DNA of 51,513 nucleotides. Source: JBHHYN01 sp046757565. GTDB taxonomy: Bacteria > Pseudomonadota > Gammaproteobacteria > Eutrophobiales > Eutrophobiaceae. A program made the translations under genes and the position numbers. Each line of letters begins with the position of its first letter. Position 1 is the stretch's first letter. The notes below the pieces were generated by a model. It did not search any database and was not told the DNA's origin. It worked only from the letters and a program-made list of their open reading frames with translations. Below are positions 1 to 9,672 of this stretch, one piece after another. The stretch lies in contig JBHHYN010000007.1 in the NCBI GenBank assembly GCA_046757565.1, forward strand, positions 1 through 51,513. The letters are read 5' to 3'.

Positions 1-118
1 AATACCCATCGTCCCGGCTGTGGGAAACAGATAAATGGATGCGCTTTATCGCCATAACGTCAAGACGATATATGACTGGCCCTGCTAATTCTGGCTGCAT
101 GTTTAAGTTATTAAGTTA

Positions 119-826
119 TCAGTGTCCCCTATAATAGTTTTCTTTTATTCGCTCCACAAACGCCACTAAATTATCGAACGATCTTGCCAGATCAATAAAC
201 TCTGATTCGTATTCCGGCACGATGAATTGCGCCAGCAGGGCGTAGGCGCAGACATCCAGCGTTGTGACCTTGTTTATGAGAAAATAGTCTTTAGTTCCCA
301 ACAACTCCGACAGGGCGGTCAGGTCCTTTGTTGCAATCTCCAGTATCTCGTTATGGGAGTGCCGGCCGAGACCCTGGTTGGTTAATGATTTTTTCACCCG
401 CTTTCGAGCCAGTTCAGGGATGATCATCTTTAGAGGCAGGGGCATCCCGACAAAAAAAGTACGCCTGACAATCTTCCAGCCCTTTTCATCGATCCAGCGG
501 GAATACACCATGCACCAATAGAGGTTTTCATCCAGCATTTTTTTAAATGCGTGTGATATCGCCTTCTGTTCCGGGTTCAGGTCCTGATCAAGCGGGTCCC
601 CGTAATGTTGTTTCAGGTAATCGATGATGAAGCTGGAATCGGCAATGATCCGATCGGCATCACCGATGTAGGGTAATTTCCCTTTTGGCGCATGTTTAAG
701 ATTGTTGAAGTCCGGTTTGCTTTCGAATTCCAGTCCTGCCGCCCGCAGATAAAGATCTACCTTCAGACAAAAAGGGCTTGGGTCGGCCAGGCCAAAATTC
801 GGACCGAATTGATAGAGCGTGATCAT
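119..826 (-). CDS. Glutathione S-transferase family protein, FAX/metaxin-like
   Basis: 235-residue soluble protein with a thioredoxin-like GST N-terminal half (about residues 1-75) and a helical C-terminal half. The N-terminus YQFGPNFGLADPSPFCLKV has the PSPFC motif where the catalytic or GSH-contacting residue of GSTs sits, and KLPYIGD with the cis-proline follows near residue 50, then the DSSFIIDYL stretch. This pattern is that of the failed-axon-connections/metaxin branch rather than classical detoxifying GSTs; the substrate is unknown. It starts 3 bp after the fhs stop on the same strand, so the two are probably co-transcribed. Whether it has a role linked to one-carbon metabolism cannot be told from sequence. 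Confidence 0.8.
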   Translation of the reverse strand: MITLYQFGPNFGLADPSPFCLKVDLYLRAAGLEFESKPDFNNLKHAPKGKLPYIGDADRIIADSSFIIDYLKQHYGDPLDQDLNPEQKAISHAFKKMLDENLYWCMVYSRWIDEKGWKIVRRTFFVGMPLPLKMIIPELARKRVKKSLTNQGLGRHSHNEILEIATKDLTALSELLGTKDYFLINKVTTLDVCAYALLAQFIVPEYESEFIDLARSFDNLVAFVERIKENYYRGH

Positions 827-829
827 CTG

Positions 830-2602
830 CTAAAACAGCCCGTTGACCCTGCCGGTTTCAACGTCAATATCAATACGGCGGTAGGCAGGGTCCGAGCCTG
901 TTCCCGGCATCAATTTTATGTCCCCCGCAACCGGACAGATAAATCTGGCACCCCCATAGGTGAGGAAATCCCGGATATGCAGTGTCCAGTCTTTGGGAAC
1001 ACCCTTAATTTCAGGATTGTGAGAGAGTGACAGATGGGTTTTTACCATCATGGTAGTATAGTTATTGAATTTGGGATCGCTCTCAAATTTTTCCGCTTTG
1101 GCAGCCGCCTCGGCCGAGTAACTGACGCCATCGGCACCGTAAACCTCCCTGGCTATGAGGTCAATCCTCTGCCGTAATGGAGTATCCAGTTCGTACAGGT
1201 ATTTGAAATCCACCTCCTCTTCACACGCGTCAAGGATGGCATCGGTCAACTCAAGGGCCCCTTCGCCGCCCTTGAGCCAATGTTTGGAAACGGCAACCCG
1301 GGCCCCCGCCTCTTCGCACATCTTTTTTGCCAGTTTAATCTCTTCCCTGGTATCGGTATGAAAGTGATTGAGACACACGACCGGATTGATTCCGGATTTT
1401 TTTACGGTATGAATATGATGAATGAGGTTGGACATGCCGTCGGCGAGCCAGGGCAGGTTTTCTTCAAAATATTCTTTCGCAATCGGCCTGCCAGGAACGA
1501 CCGGTGGCGCGCCGACATTGACCCCGTGATGCTTCAATGCGCGGATGGTCGCTGTGATCACGGAGACGTTGGGTTTATTACCGGAATAACGGCATTTCAC
1601 ATTCCAGAATTTCTCGAACCCGATGTCGGCGCCAAAGCCCGATTCGGTAACATGGTAATCCGCCAGTTTGAGCGCCATCTTGTCTGCGACAATGGATGAC
1701 TGTCCGACAGCAATGTTGGCAAATGGGCCGGCATGGACGAAGCAGGGTTGTCCCTCTATGGATTGCAGCATATTCGGGTTGATTGCGTCCCGCATCCATG
1801 CGGTCATGGCCCCCGCCACTTCAAGGTCTTCGGTAGTGACCGGGTTGCCCTGTTTATCATGAGCCACCACGATCTCGCCAATCCGCTTTCTGAAGTCGGC
1901 CAGATCGCTGAAGATGGCCAGTATCGCCATGATTTCCGATGAGACGGCAATGGCAAACTTGGATGGCATCATGAATCCGTCCATTTTGCCCCCGATTCCG
2001 ATAATAATATGGCGTAAGGCCTGTGCGCAGAAGTCAATCACCCAGTCCATTTCGACATTATTCGGATCGATATCCAGGCGTTTCAGATTTCTCTCGGCGA
2101 GTTTCGCATCATCGTAATTGAATTCGTGCTGAATGCGCGAGGTCAGGGCGACCATCGCCAGATTGTGGGCGTTTATCACCGCATTGATATCACCGGTAAG
2201 GCCCAGCGAAAATTCGGTCAGCGGAATACATTGGGACAGACCGCCACCCGCCGCCGATCCCTTTATATTGAATGTCGGGCCGCCGGAAGGTTGCCGAATG
2301 GCCGCGGTAACCTGTTTGCCGCGTTTCCCCAGACCCTGCAGGATTCCCATTGTGGTGGTGGATTTGCCTTCTCCAAACGGAGTGGGGTTGAGGGCGGTAA
2401 CCTCGATGAATTTTCCATCCGGTTCTTTCTCCAGCCTGCTCAATACCCGCGCATAGTCCACCTTCGCTATATGGTGTCCGTGGGGGAGCAACTCGTCAGA
2501 ATCAATACCCAGTTCATCGGCCAACTGAGACGCAGTCTTCATATGTTTTTCAGCTGCTTCGGCGATTTTCCAGTCAGCGTGTTTTGTTGGATCAAGGGAC
2601 AT
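830..2602 (-). CDS. fhs: Formate-tetrahydrofolate ligase
   Basis: Makes 10-formyl-THF from formate, THF and ATP, feeding C1 units to purines and fMet-tRNA. The 590-residue protein is slightly longer than the usual 555-560. The nucleotide-binding loop TPFGEGKSTTT lies at residues 74-84, followed by the family-typical RQPSGGPTFNIKG and GGLSQCIPLTEFSLGLTGD stretches; the C-terminus MPGTGSDPAYRRIDID is also characteristic. The ATG is preceded by a clear AGGAG Shine-Dalgarno in TAGGAGAGAAACACC. It is first in a likely two-gene unit with the GST gene. The enzyme suggests use of free formate, but no acetogenesis or serine-cycle genes are in view. Confidence 0.97.
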   Translation of the reverse strand: MSLDPTKHADWKIAEAAEKHMKTASQLADELGIDSDELLPHGHHIAKVDYARVLSRLEKEPDGKFIEVTALNPTPFGEGKSTTTMGILQGLGKRGKQVTAAIRQPSGGPTFNIKGSAAGGGLSQCIPLTEFSLGLTGDINAVINAHNLAMVALTSRIQHEFNYDDAKLAERNLKRLDIDPNNVEMDWVIDFCAQALRHIIIGIGGKMDGFMMPSKFAIAVSSEIMAILAIFSDLADFRKRIGEIVVAHDKQGNPVTTEDLEVAGAMTAWMRDAINPNMLQSIEGQPCFVHAGPFANIAVGQSSIVADKMALKLADYHVTESGFGADIGFEKFWNVKCRYSGNKPNVSVITATIRALKHHGVNVGAPPVVPGRPIAKEYFEENLPWLADGMSNLIHHIHTVKKSGINPVVCLNHFHTDTREEIKLAKKMCEEAGARVAVSKHWLKGGEGALELTDAILDACEEEVDFKYLYELDTPLRQRIDLIAREVYGADGVSYSAEAAAKAEKFESDPKFNNYTTMMVKTHLSLSHNPEIKGVPKDWTLHIRDFLTYGGARFICPVAGDIKLMPGTGSDPAYRRIDIDVETGRVNGLF

Positions 2603-3242
2603 GGTGTTTCTCTCCTAATTTGTAATAGGCATCAGGGGAATTTTTCGCGCGGCCAACCAAATCCGCACCGTTATCGTGAAGATTCGTTTATGAATACAGC
2701 AGATTTACCGGTGATTGACTCTCTTCAATACCGTGGTGCCGTTTTTAATGGAGCGTTCAAAAAAACGAAAAACTTATTATAGATACATAGTGTTACAAAA
2801 ATTTCCTGATGCAATTCTTTTGTATTAAGTGTTATTTATTTCTGTTTTGATGATCGGGGTCATCAAAGCGTCGCTTCACCGTCGATAGTCCTATTCTAAC
2901 GTGATGTTCATCGATTCACTAACCCGGAACCGCAATTAATCGAGAAAAAGTGTAACGGATGCTTGCCGGGAATTAAAAAAACCGGAAGATACGGGGAATC
3001 CCACTGATTGTCGCTGCCATGATGCCAACATATGGACGGATTGTTGTGGCTGTGGCGGCGTAGTACAATACAGACAGGTTGTTGTCTCTTGTATTGCGTT
3101 TGTTGTGCCCCCATATACATGGATGAGACGTGGGTTATGGCTTTGTTTCCGGTTGTTGGCGTGCCGCATAAACGGACAGTCTCAGGCCTTCTTCAAAACA
3201 TTCCCGATCAATTCACATTACTTAAGGTAACAGGACGGTTTT
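2603..3242. other. Intergenic region between divergent fhs and CLC genes
   Basis: 640 bp, AT-richer than the flanks, with no convincing gene; the short ORFs here have no recognisable protein character. It must hold the promoters of fhs (-) and the CLC gene (+), but I see no good sigma70 pair. Two inverted repeats stand out: a perfect 8-bp stem TTTGATGA/TCATCAAA with 6-nt loop at 2846-2867, and a longer imperfect stem built on CAATACA (3066) and TGTATTG (3090) with an extra GAC/GTC pairing inside. The second lies about 150 bp upstream of the CLC start and could be a leader structure or operator. Confidence 0.5.
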
Positions 3243-4577
3243 ATGCGTCGACATATTCGCCATTCCCGTAAGCGGCTGTTGTCGCAGCTTGCCTGGAAGA
3301 TACGGCTTGTTTTCTGGTTTGGCTCGATTGCGGTCGGGCTCACCGCGGTAGCCTTTGCAGGGTTAAGCGTCCATGTCGATACATTGTTCCGTGAATTGAA
3401 GAGTCATTTCCCCTACATGATTTATTTTCTTCCGCCTGTGGGGCTGCTCCTGATCGCCTGGTTGACCCGCAGATTTTTCAAGGGGGCTGAGGGTAGCGGT
3501 ATCCCCCAGGTGATCGTTACCATCCAACGCAAGGAACAGCGTTTCCTGCGCAGGAGCCTGCTCTCCCTGGGGGTGGCGTTCGGCAAAATCATCCTGACAC
3601 TGTTGGGTCTCCTGGCCGGCGCCTCCATAGGGCGTGAGGGGCCAACCGTCCATATTGGCGCCTCCATCATGTATTTCATCGGTAAACTGGCGACGTTTCC
3701 ACCCCATTATATGGAAAAAGGGCTCATTCTGGCGGGTGGTTCTGCAGGGATTGCGGCCGCATTCAATACCCCGTTGGCGGGCATCGTGTTCGCCATTGAG
3801 GAACTGAGCCGCTCGTTCGAGGAGCGCACCAGCGGCATTATTCTCACTGCGGTACTGTTCGCCGGCATGACCGCCATGGCGCTACAGGGGAACTACAACT
3901 ATTTCGGCAGTGTCTATGCGATTATGCCGCTGGATCAAAGTTGGCTGGCCGTGCCGCTTTGTGGCGTTATCGGGGGATTACTGGGCGGGCTGTTCAGTCA
4001 GATCCTGGTGAAAGGCGGGCGTTTCCTGGTACCGGTAATAAAAACACACCCGTTCGTTGTGGCGGGTGTATGTGGCGTCCTGATCAGTGTTGTGGGCCTG
4101 CTCTCGGGTGGTCTTACCTTCGGTACCGGCTATCTGGAAGCGCAGCAGATTGTTACGGGGAAAGCAGACTATGTCCCCTGGTTTCCCTTTTTGAAGATGA
4201 TTGCCTCGGTTGCCTCCTATCTGAGCGGTATTCCCGGCGGGATCTTTTCACCATCGCTTGCTGCCGGTGCCGGTCTTGGTGCAACACTTTTCCACTGGTT
4301 CCAAACTGCGCCCTATGAAGCAATGATCCTACTCGGCATGGTGGGCTATTTTGCCGGGGTGATCCAGTCTCCGATTACTGCCTTTGTGATCGTGATGGAG
4401 ATGACCGATAATCATGACATCATGCTGGCCTTGATGGCGACGTCGATTATTGCTTACGGCGCATCGCGCCTGGTTTGTACCTCCCCCGTTTATCAGGCCA
4501 TGGCGCTGCAGTTTCTGGGGGCGCAGAAGCGGCTGGCGGGTGAGGAGATCCAGAGTAAGGCAGCTGAACCCGCGTAG
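3243..4577 (+). CDS. CLC-family chloride/proton antiporter
   Basis: 444-residue polytopic membrane protein of the ClcA/EriC family without C-terminal CBS domains. The selectivity-filter motifs are all present: GSGIPQ at 84-89, GREGP at 130-134 with the gating glutamate E132, and GGIFSP later in the protein. A Glu pair in FAIEE (186-187) lies where the internal proton glutamate of the E. coli antiporter sits, and a Tyr occurs near the C-terminus in TSPVYQAM, so proton-coupled exchange is more likely than a channel; that is inference. Translation starts at ATG after AGGACGG. It stands alone, with a 220-bp gap before pyrG. Confidence 0.93.
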   Translation: MRRHIRHSRKRLLSQLAWKIRLVFWFGSIAVGLTAVAFAGLSVHVDTLFRELKSHFPYMIYFLPPVGLLLIAWLTRRFFKGAEGSGIPQVIVTIQRKEQRFLRRSLLSLGVAFGKIILTLLGLLAGASIGREGPTVHIGASIMYFIGKLATFPPHYMEKGLILAGGSAGIAAAFNTPLAGIVFAIEELSRSFEERTSGIILTAVLFAGMTAMALQGNYNYFGSVYAIMPLDQSWLAVPLCGVIGGLLGGLFSQILVKGGRFLVPVIKTHPFVVAGVCGVLISVVGLLSGGLTFGTGYLEAQQIVTGKADYVPWFPFLKMIASVASYLSGIPGGIFSPSLAAGAGLGATLFHWFQTAPYEAMILLGMVGYFAGVIQSPITAFVIVMEMTDNHDIMLALMATSIIAYGASRLVCTSPVYQAMALQFLGAQKRLAGEEIQSKAAEPA

Positions 4578-4616
4578 TGTAAATAAATTTACCTGAAGTT
4601 CTACAGGGATTACAGT

Positions 4617-4635
4617 CCTGATTGGGGAAATCAGG
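4617..4635 (+). terminator. Hairpin after CLC gene, possible weak terminator
   Basis: Seven-bp perfect stem CCTGATT/AATCAGG with loop GGGGA, 40 bp after the CLC stop. The following bases are TTACTTTAC, so there is no real U tract. A second small palindrome, GTAAAT-AA-ATTTAC at 4579-4592, lies immediately after the stop codon. Confidence 0.35.
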
Positions 4636-4740
4636 TTACTTTACAATACAACCCACAACACTTATAGAGAAAGTAGAGATATTCTGGTAGCATCCACCCT
4701 AATATATGTGCCATTGGTCCGCCCTATTTATTCCAGACAA

Positions 4741-4756
4741 CGGTTCTTCTGAACCG
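4741..4756 (+). promoter_or_regulatory. Hairpin in pyrG leader
   Basis: CGGTTC-TTCT-GAACCG, a 6-bp perfect stem with a 4-nt loop, ends 41 bp before the pyrG start codon. pyrG has no Shine-Dalgarno in the bases before its ATG (CCTGTTTTCGCCAGCC). The hairpin could affect initiation or be a remnant of a terminator; there is no direct evidence for regulation. Confidence 0.3.
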
Positions 4757-4797
4757 GCAGGGTTGACTCCCCCTCACGTATCCTGTTTTCGCCAGCC

Positions 4798-6453
4798 ATG
4801 ACGCGGTTTATCTTTGTTACCGGCGGTGTGGTTTCCTCGTTGGGTAAGGGGCTCGCGTCAGCGTCGCTGGGAGCTATTCTGGAGGCGCGTGGCTTCAAGA
4901 TGTCCTTGCTGAAGCTTGATCCCTATATCAACGTTGATCCGGGCACCATGAGTCCGTTTCAACATGGTGAAGTCTACGTGACTGAAGATGGCGCCGAGAC
5001 CGATCTGGATCTGGGGCATTATGAGCGGTTTGTCCGCACCCGCATGAGCAGACGCAACAACTATACGACGGGCAGGATCTACCTGAATGTGATCCAGAAG
5101 GAACGGCAAGGGGATTATCTGGGCGGCACCGTCCAGGTGATCCCGCATATTACCGATGAAATCAAACACTGTATAACCCGTGGAGCAGGCGATGCGGACA
5201 TCGTGATGGTCGAAATTGGCGGGACAGTGGGTGATATCGAGTCACAGCCATTTCTTGAAGCCATACGCCAGATGCGCTTTGAACTGGGTCCGGGCCGGTC
5301 ACTGTTCATGCATCTGACACTGGTGCCCTATATTGAAACCGTGGGTGAGATCAAAACCAAGCCAACGCAACATTCTGTCAAGGAGCTGCGTTCGATAGGT
5401 ATTCAGCCTGATATATTGCTTTGCCGCACCGATCGGCCCCTGCCTGATAATGAACGGAAGAAGATTGCACTGTTTACCAATGTTAGCGAGTCAGCGATCA
5501 TTTCCGCCATTGACGCCGATAATATTTACAAGATACCACGGCTTTTCCATGAACAGGGTCTGGATAAAATTGTCGTCGAACGCTTCGGCATTGATGCCAG
5601 ACAGGCGGATTTAAATGAATGGGATGCGGTTGTAGACGCCATGGACCATCCCCGGGATGAGGTCGATATTGCCATGGTCGGTAAATACGTGGATCTGGCC
5701 GATTCCTATAAATCACTTACAGAGGCTTTGATCCATGCCGGCGCCCACACCAGAACCCGTGTCAACATTACTTATGTGGATTCCGAGGAGATAGAAGAAA
5801 CCGGGGTTGCCTGCCTTGCCGGTATGGATGCCATCCTGGTGCCCGGAGGGTTCGGTAACCGTGGGATAGAAGGCAAAATCTCCGCCATTCAATACGCCAG
5901 GGAAAACAGTGTCCCGTATCTGGGTATCTGTCTTGGCATGCAGTTGGCGGTCATTGAATATGCGCGTCATATTGCGGGCCTTGAAGGCGCTAACAGCACC
6001 GAGTTTGTTCCGTCCACGGCGCATCCCGTCATTGCCTTGATTACTGAATGGATGGATGTGAATGGCAATATGGAGCAGCGCGATGAGGACTCCGATCTGG
6101 GCGGGACCATGCGCCTGGGCGGCCAGGCATGCCGGTTACTTGAGGGTACACTGGTACATGAACTCTACGGCAAGGATACGATCACCGAACGGCACCGGCA
6201 TCGCTATGAATTTAATGATCGATATCGTGATAAACTGGAGAAAAAGGGGTTGGTGATTGCCGGAACATCAATAGACGACAGACTGGTTGAAATCATCTCG
6301 CTGGCTGCTCATCCCTGGTTCATTGGTTGCCAGTTCCATCCGGAATTTACCTCGACACCCCGCGACGGCCATCCACTGTTTTCCGGATTTATCCAGGCGG
6401 CATTGTCCTACCGCAATATGGCAAGTGTGGATATCAAGAATGCGTCTATGTAA
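4798..6453 (+). CDS. pyrG: CTP synthase
   Basis: Glutamine-dependent amination of UTP to CTP. 551 residues, close to the E. coli 545. The N-terminal synthetase domain begins IFVTGGVVSSLGKG, the P-loop-like nucleotide-binding signature. The C-terminal glutamine amidotransferase has the nucleophile C378 in LGICLGMQ and the His/Glu pair in FHPEFTSTP. The ATG at 4798 aligns with the E. coli start although no Shine-Dalgarno is visible. The last 14 bp overlap kdsA in another frame, so pyrG-kdsA-eno are probably translated from one mRNA. Confidence 0.98.
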   Translation: MTRFIFVTGGVVSSLGKGLASASLGAILEARGFKMSLLKLDPYINVDPGTMSPFQHGEVYVTEDGAETDLDLGHYERFVRTRMSRRNNYTTGRIYLNVIQKERQGDYLGGTVQVIPHITDEIKHCITRGAGDADIVMVEIGGTVGDIESQPFLEAIRQMRFELGPGRSLFMHLTLVPYIETVGEIKTKPTQHSVKELRSIGIQPDILLCRTDRPLPDNERKKIALFTNVSESAIISAIDADNIYKIPRLFHEQGLDKIVVERFGIDARQADLNEWDAVVDAMDHPRDEVDIAMVGKYVDLADSYKSLTEALIHAGAHTRTRVNITYVDSEEIEETGVACLAGMDAILVPGGFGNRGIEGKISAIQYARENSVPYLGICLGMQLAVIEYARHIAGLEGANSTEFVPSTAHPVIALITEWMDVNGNMEQRDEDSDLGGTMRLGGQACRLLEGTLVHELYGKDTITERHRHRYEFNDRYRDKLEKKGLVIAGTSIDDRLVEIISLAAHPWFIGCQFHPEFTSTPRDGHPLFSGFIQAALSYRNMASVDIKNASM

Positions 6454-7261
6454 TTTTGATACAGGCGAAGACAGGCCGTTTTTCCTGATAGCCGGGCCCT
6501 GTGTTATCGAGAGTGAACAGCTTGCCGAGGATACGGCAGGAACATTGAAAGAACTTGCCGGGCAACTGGCGATTCCGTTTATCTATAAATCATCGTTTGA
6601 CAAGGCCAATCGCAGTTCCCATGAGAGTTATCGCGGTCCCGGTCTCGAGCAGGGGCTTGCGATCCTGGACAAGGTAAAAAAAACAGTCGGCGTCCCGGTC
6701 CTCACCGATGTCCATGAAGATACTCCTCTGGATGAGGTGGCAGCGGTGGTGGATGTTCTGCAAACCCCTGCATTTCTATGCAGGCAGACAAACTTTATCC
6801 AGAGCGTCGCCCGCCAGGGGCTTCCGGTGAATATCAAGAAAGGTCAGTTTCTTGCCCCCTGGGACATGAAACAGGTAGTAGAGAAGGCCCGTGCCTGTGG
6901 AAACAGGCAGATCATGGTGTGTGAGCGGGGGACCAGTTTTGGCTACAACAATCTTGTCTCCGATATGCGTTCCCTGGTGGTAATGAGGGAATTTACCTGC
7001 CCGGTGGTATTTGATGCGACCCACTCCGTGCAGTTGCCGGGGGGCCAGGGCAGCGTCTCGGGTGGGCAGCGCGAATACATCCCGGCCCTGGCCAGGGCGG
7101 CGGTTGCAGTAGGTATTGACGGGCTGTTCATGGAGACCCACCCGGATCCCGACAGGGCCTTGAGCGATGGTCCCAACAGTTGGCCGCTGGGGCAGATGAG
7201 AGGCTTGCTGGAAACCTTGAAATCCATTGATGCACAGATCAAGATATCTGCCTTGAATTAA
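6440..7261 (+). CDS. kdsA: 3-deoxy-8-phosphooctulonate synthase (KDO8P synthase), metal-dependent type
   Basis: Condenses PEP with arabinose 5-phosphate for the KDO of lipopolysaccharide. Start placed at ATG 6440 inside the end of pyrG (14-bp overlap), giving 273 residues; a longer in-frame opening upstream only reads pyrG out of frame. FDKANRSS and RGPGLE are the family signatures. The N-terminal motif is AGPCVIES with Cys at residue 21, where the E. coli enzyme has Asn. His195 in FDATHS, Glu232 in METHPDPD and Asp243 in SDGPNS complete the four metal ligands known from the Aquifex type, so a metal-requiring enzyme is expected. Confidence 0.95.
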   Translation: MRLCNFDTGEDRPFFLIAGPCVIESEQLAEDTAGTLKELAGQLAIPFIYKSSFDKANRSSHESYRGPGLEQGLAILDKVKKTVGVPVLTDVHEDTPLDEVAAVVDVLQTPAFLCRQTNFIQSVARQGLPVNIKKGQFLAPWDMKQVVEKARACGNRQIMVCERGTSFGYNNLVSDMRSLVVMREFTCPVVFDATHSVQLPGGQGSVSGGQREYIPALARAAVAVGIDGLFMETHPDPDRALSDGPNSWPLGQMRGLLETLKSIDAQIKISALN

Positions 7262-7289
7262 CCGGCTTAACTCTAAGAAGAATACAGTC

Positions 7290-8573
7290 ATGTCTGAAAT
7301 CACCCAAATTCATGCTAGAGAGATACTGGACTCACGTGGAAATCCGACCATTGAGGCGGAAGTGGTTACCGCGGCGGGCGCAACGGGAAACGCCATGGTC
7401 CCTTCCGGAGCGTCAACCGGTATCCGCGAGGCACTGGAACTCCGGGACAATGACCCTTCGCGCTATCATGGCAAGGGCGTCCTTAACGCAATCGGAAATA
7501 TAAGCGAACACATCAGCCCGGTGGTTATTGGTATGGAGGTAGCGGATCAGGCCGGCGTGGACGGGACCATGATTGAGCTTGATGGGACAGACAGTAAATG
7601 CAAGCTTGGCGCCAATGCTGTCCTGGCTGTCTCCATGGCAACGGCCTATGCCGCCGCCGATGAACAGGGCGTCCCCCTGTATCGATATCTGGGCGGTGAA
7701 GGTCCGTTCGACATGCCGCTGCCGATGATGAATATCATCAATGGCGGAGCCCACGCGGACAACAATGTGGACATCCAGGAATTCATGATACTTCCGGTAG
7801 GCTCAGGCAATATCACGGAGGCCGTGCGTTATGGTGCGGAGGTATTTCATTCGCTGAAGGAGGTCCTGCAAAAACGGGGACTCAGTACCACTGTCGGTGA
7901 TGAAGGCGGGTTTGCCCCGGACCTGGACTCAAATGAAGAGGCCATTGAGGTGATCCTGCAGGCGATCAGCGCAGCAGGTTATACCGCGGGTGAGGATATC
8001 CTGTTGGGTCTGGATGCCGCCTGTTCCTCATTCTACCGGGACGGAAGATATGAATTAGGTTCCGAGAACAAGCAACTCAGTTCGCAGGAATTCCTGGATT
8101 ATCTTGCGCCATGGTTCGACAAGTATCCGATAATCCTTTTAGAGGACGGTATGGCGGAAGAGGATTGGCCGGGATGGAAATTGATGACGGAAAGGCTGGG
8201 CAGGGATGTGCAACTTGTCGGTGACGATATATTTGTTACCAATACGGCATTAATTCAAAAAGGGATTGACGAAGGGATCGCCAATTCGGTCCTGATCAAG
8301 GTGAACCAGATCGGAACATTAACCGAGACACTTGCGGCCATCGATATGGCAAAGAAAGCCGATTATACCGTGGTGATATCGCATCGATCCGGAGAGACCG
8401 AGGATACCACCATAGCGGACCTGGCGGTTGCGACATGCGCCGGTCAGATAAAGACCGGGTCACTCTCGAGATCGGACCGGATTGCAAAATATAATCGTCT
8501 GATGAAGATCGAAGCGGAACTGGGAGAGAATGCGCATTATTCCGGCCGGGATGTATTTTATCAGCTGGGTTGA
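7290..8573 (+). CDS. eno: Enolase
   Basis: Interconverts 2-phosphoglycerate and PEP in glycolysis/gluconeogenesis; in gammaproteobacteria it is also a degradosome component. 427 residues, normal length. Metal ligands D242, E285 and D312, the catalytic E205 in GDEGGF and K337, and the signature SHRSGETED at 364-372 are all present. It begins 28 bp after kdsA behind AAGAAGAA. The product PEP is the KdsA substrate, though the pyrG-eno linkage is simply the conserved gammaproteobacterial order. Confidence 0.98.
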   Translation: MSEITQIHAREILDSRGNPTIEAEVVTAAGATGNAMVPSGASTGIREALELRDNDPSRYHGKGVLNAIGNISEHISPVVIGMEVADQAGVDGTMIELDGTDSKCKLGANAVLAVSMATAYAAADEQGVPLYRYLGGEGPFDMPLPMMNIINGGAHADNNVDIQEFMILPVGSGNITEAVRYGAEVFHSLKEVLQKRGLSTTVGDEGGFAPDLDSNEEAIEVILQAISAAGYTAGEDILLGLDAACSSFYRDGRYELGSENKQLSSQEFLDYLAPWFDKYPIILLEDGMAEEDWPGWKLMTERLGRDVQLVGDDIFVTNTALIQKGIDEGIANSVLIKVNQIGTLTETLAAIDMAKKADYTVVISHRSGETEDTTIADLAVATCAGQIKTGSLSRSDRIAKYNRLMKIEAELGENAHYSGRDVFYQLG

Positions 8574-8653
8574 GGACAGGAGTTGGGAATGTGATTGAAT
8601 TCCATGTTGGACCCGATGACCGGGTTATTCATCGCTGAAGCAGGGGGAAACAT

Positions 8654-8959
8654 GTGAAATTTATCATTGCGATCCTGATGGTGCTGCTGATCATGCTGCA
8701 ATACCGGCTGTGGAGAGGAAATGGCAATCTTCCTGAAGTGCGCCACCTTGAACGGGTCAAGATCGCTCAGATGGAGGAAAATCATCGCTTGCAAGAGCGT
8801 AACCGGTCGCTGTCGGCGGAAGTCCTGGATCTCAAACATGGATTGGACGCCATCGAAGCGCGTGCCAGAAGCGAGATGGGCATGATTAAATCTGACGAGA
8901 CCTTCTTTCAGATCGTCAACAGACGGAAACCATCGCCGCACGGCCACGCAGACCGGTAA
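8654..8959 (+). CDS. ftsB: Cell division protein FtsB
   Basis: Small bitopic divisome protein that bridges FtsL and FtsQ. 101 residues: a short cytoplasmic tip, a transmembrane helix at about 2-18, then a periplasmic coiled coil rich in Glu/Arg/Leu heptads (about 28-75). The start is GTG at 8654 preceded by AGGGGGAAAC; an overlapping ATG at 8652 is immediately followed by a stop and cannot be used. The position between eno and ispD is the standard location for ftsB and supports the call, since sequence conservation in this family is low. Confidence 0.93.
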   Translation: MKFIIAILMVLLIMLQYRLWRGNGNLPEVRHLERVKIAQMEENHRLQERNRSLSAEVLDLKHGLDAIEARARSEMGMIKSDETFFQIVNRRKPSPHGHADR

Positions 8960-8961
8960 TC

Positions 8962-9672
8962 ATGCTTAGGGATTCACAATACTGGGCGGTCATTCCGGCG
9001 GCTGGCGCCGGTGCGCGCATGGGTGCGGACAGGCCGAAGCAATATCTGCGGATCGGAGGCAAATGTCTCCTGGCCTATGCCCTGGAACATTTTTGCCGGC
9101 ACCCAAGGATTACCGGGGTTGTGGTGGCGCTCGCGGAGGGGGATCCTTACTGGCCGGGTTTGCCCATTTCCACTCATGAAAAAATCATAATGGCGACAGG
9201 AGGGGAGCAACGATGCCATTCCGTCTTAAACAGTCTTCGTCGCCTGGCGCATCACGCACAACCGGATGATTGGGTACTGGTGCATGATGCGGCGCGCCCC
9301 TGTCTCCGTAGCGAGGATATCGATTACCTTATGCAGGAATTAGCCGGTCACCCTGTCGGCGGTCTGCTGGCGTTACCTGTTCAGGACACCATGAAACGTG
9401 CCGATTCGGAGAATGAGATTTCTGAAACCGTAGACCGGCAGGGTCTGTGGCATGCCCTGACGCCACAGATGTTCCGGTTTGCGAAATTGACACAGGCGTT
9501 GACACAGGCGATTGGCCGTGATCAGATGGTCACTGATGAAGCACAGGCCATGGAACTTTCCGGTGTGAGACCAAAACTGCTAACCGGGCATCCCGGCAAT
9601 ATCAAGGTCACTCATCGAGGGGATCTGCCGGTCGCTGAATTATTCCTGTTGCAACAGGAGGGCCGCAAGTGA
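8962..9672 (+). CDS. ispD: 2-C-methyl-D-erythritol 4-phosphate cytidylyltransferase
   Basis: Third step of the MEP isoprenoid pathway: CTP plus MEP to CDP-ME. 236 residues. The nucleotide-binding loop PAAGAGARMGADRPKQY is at about 12-28, the VHDAARPCL motif follows mid-protein, and TDEAQAME is near the C-terminus. The ATG follows the ftsB stop by 2 bp, and the end overlaps ispF by 4 bp, so ispD and ispF are translationally coupled. Confidence 0.97.
   Translation: MLRDSQYWAVIPAAGAGARMGADRPKQYLRIGGKCLLAYALEHFCRHPRITGVVVALAEGDPYWPGLPISTHEKIIMATGGEQRCHSVLNSLRRLAHHAQPDDWVLVHDAARPCLRSEDIDYLMQELAGHPVGGLLALPVQDTMKRADSENEISETVDRQGLWHALTPQMFRFAKLTQALTQAIGRDQMVTDEAQAMELSGVRPKLLTGHPGNIKVTHRGDLPVAELFLLQQEGRK

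Noticed and set aside
2126..2782. 218-codon ORF antisense to fhs
   Set aside because: Opposite strand of fhs and its promoter region; no protein character.
6776..7303. 175-codon ORF antisense to kdsA
   Set aside because: Fully contained opposite kdsA, with no supporting motif or ribosome-binding site.
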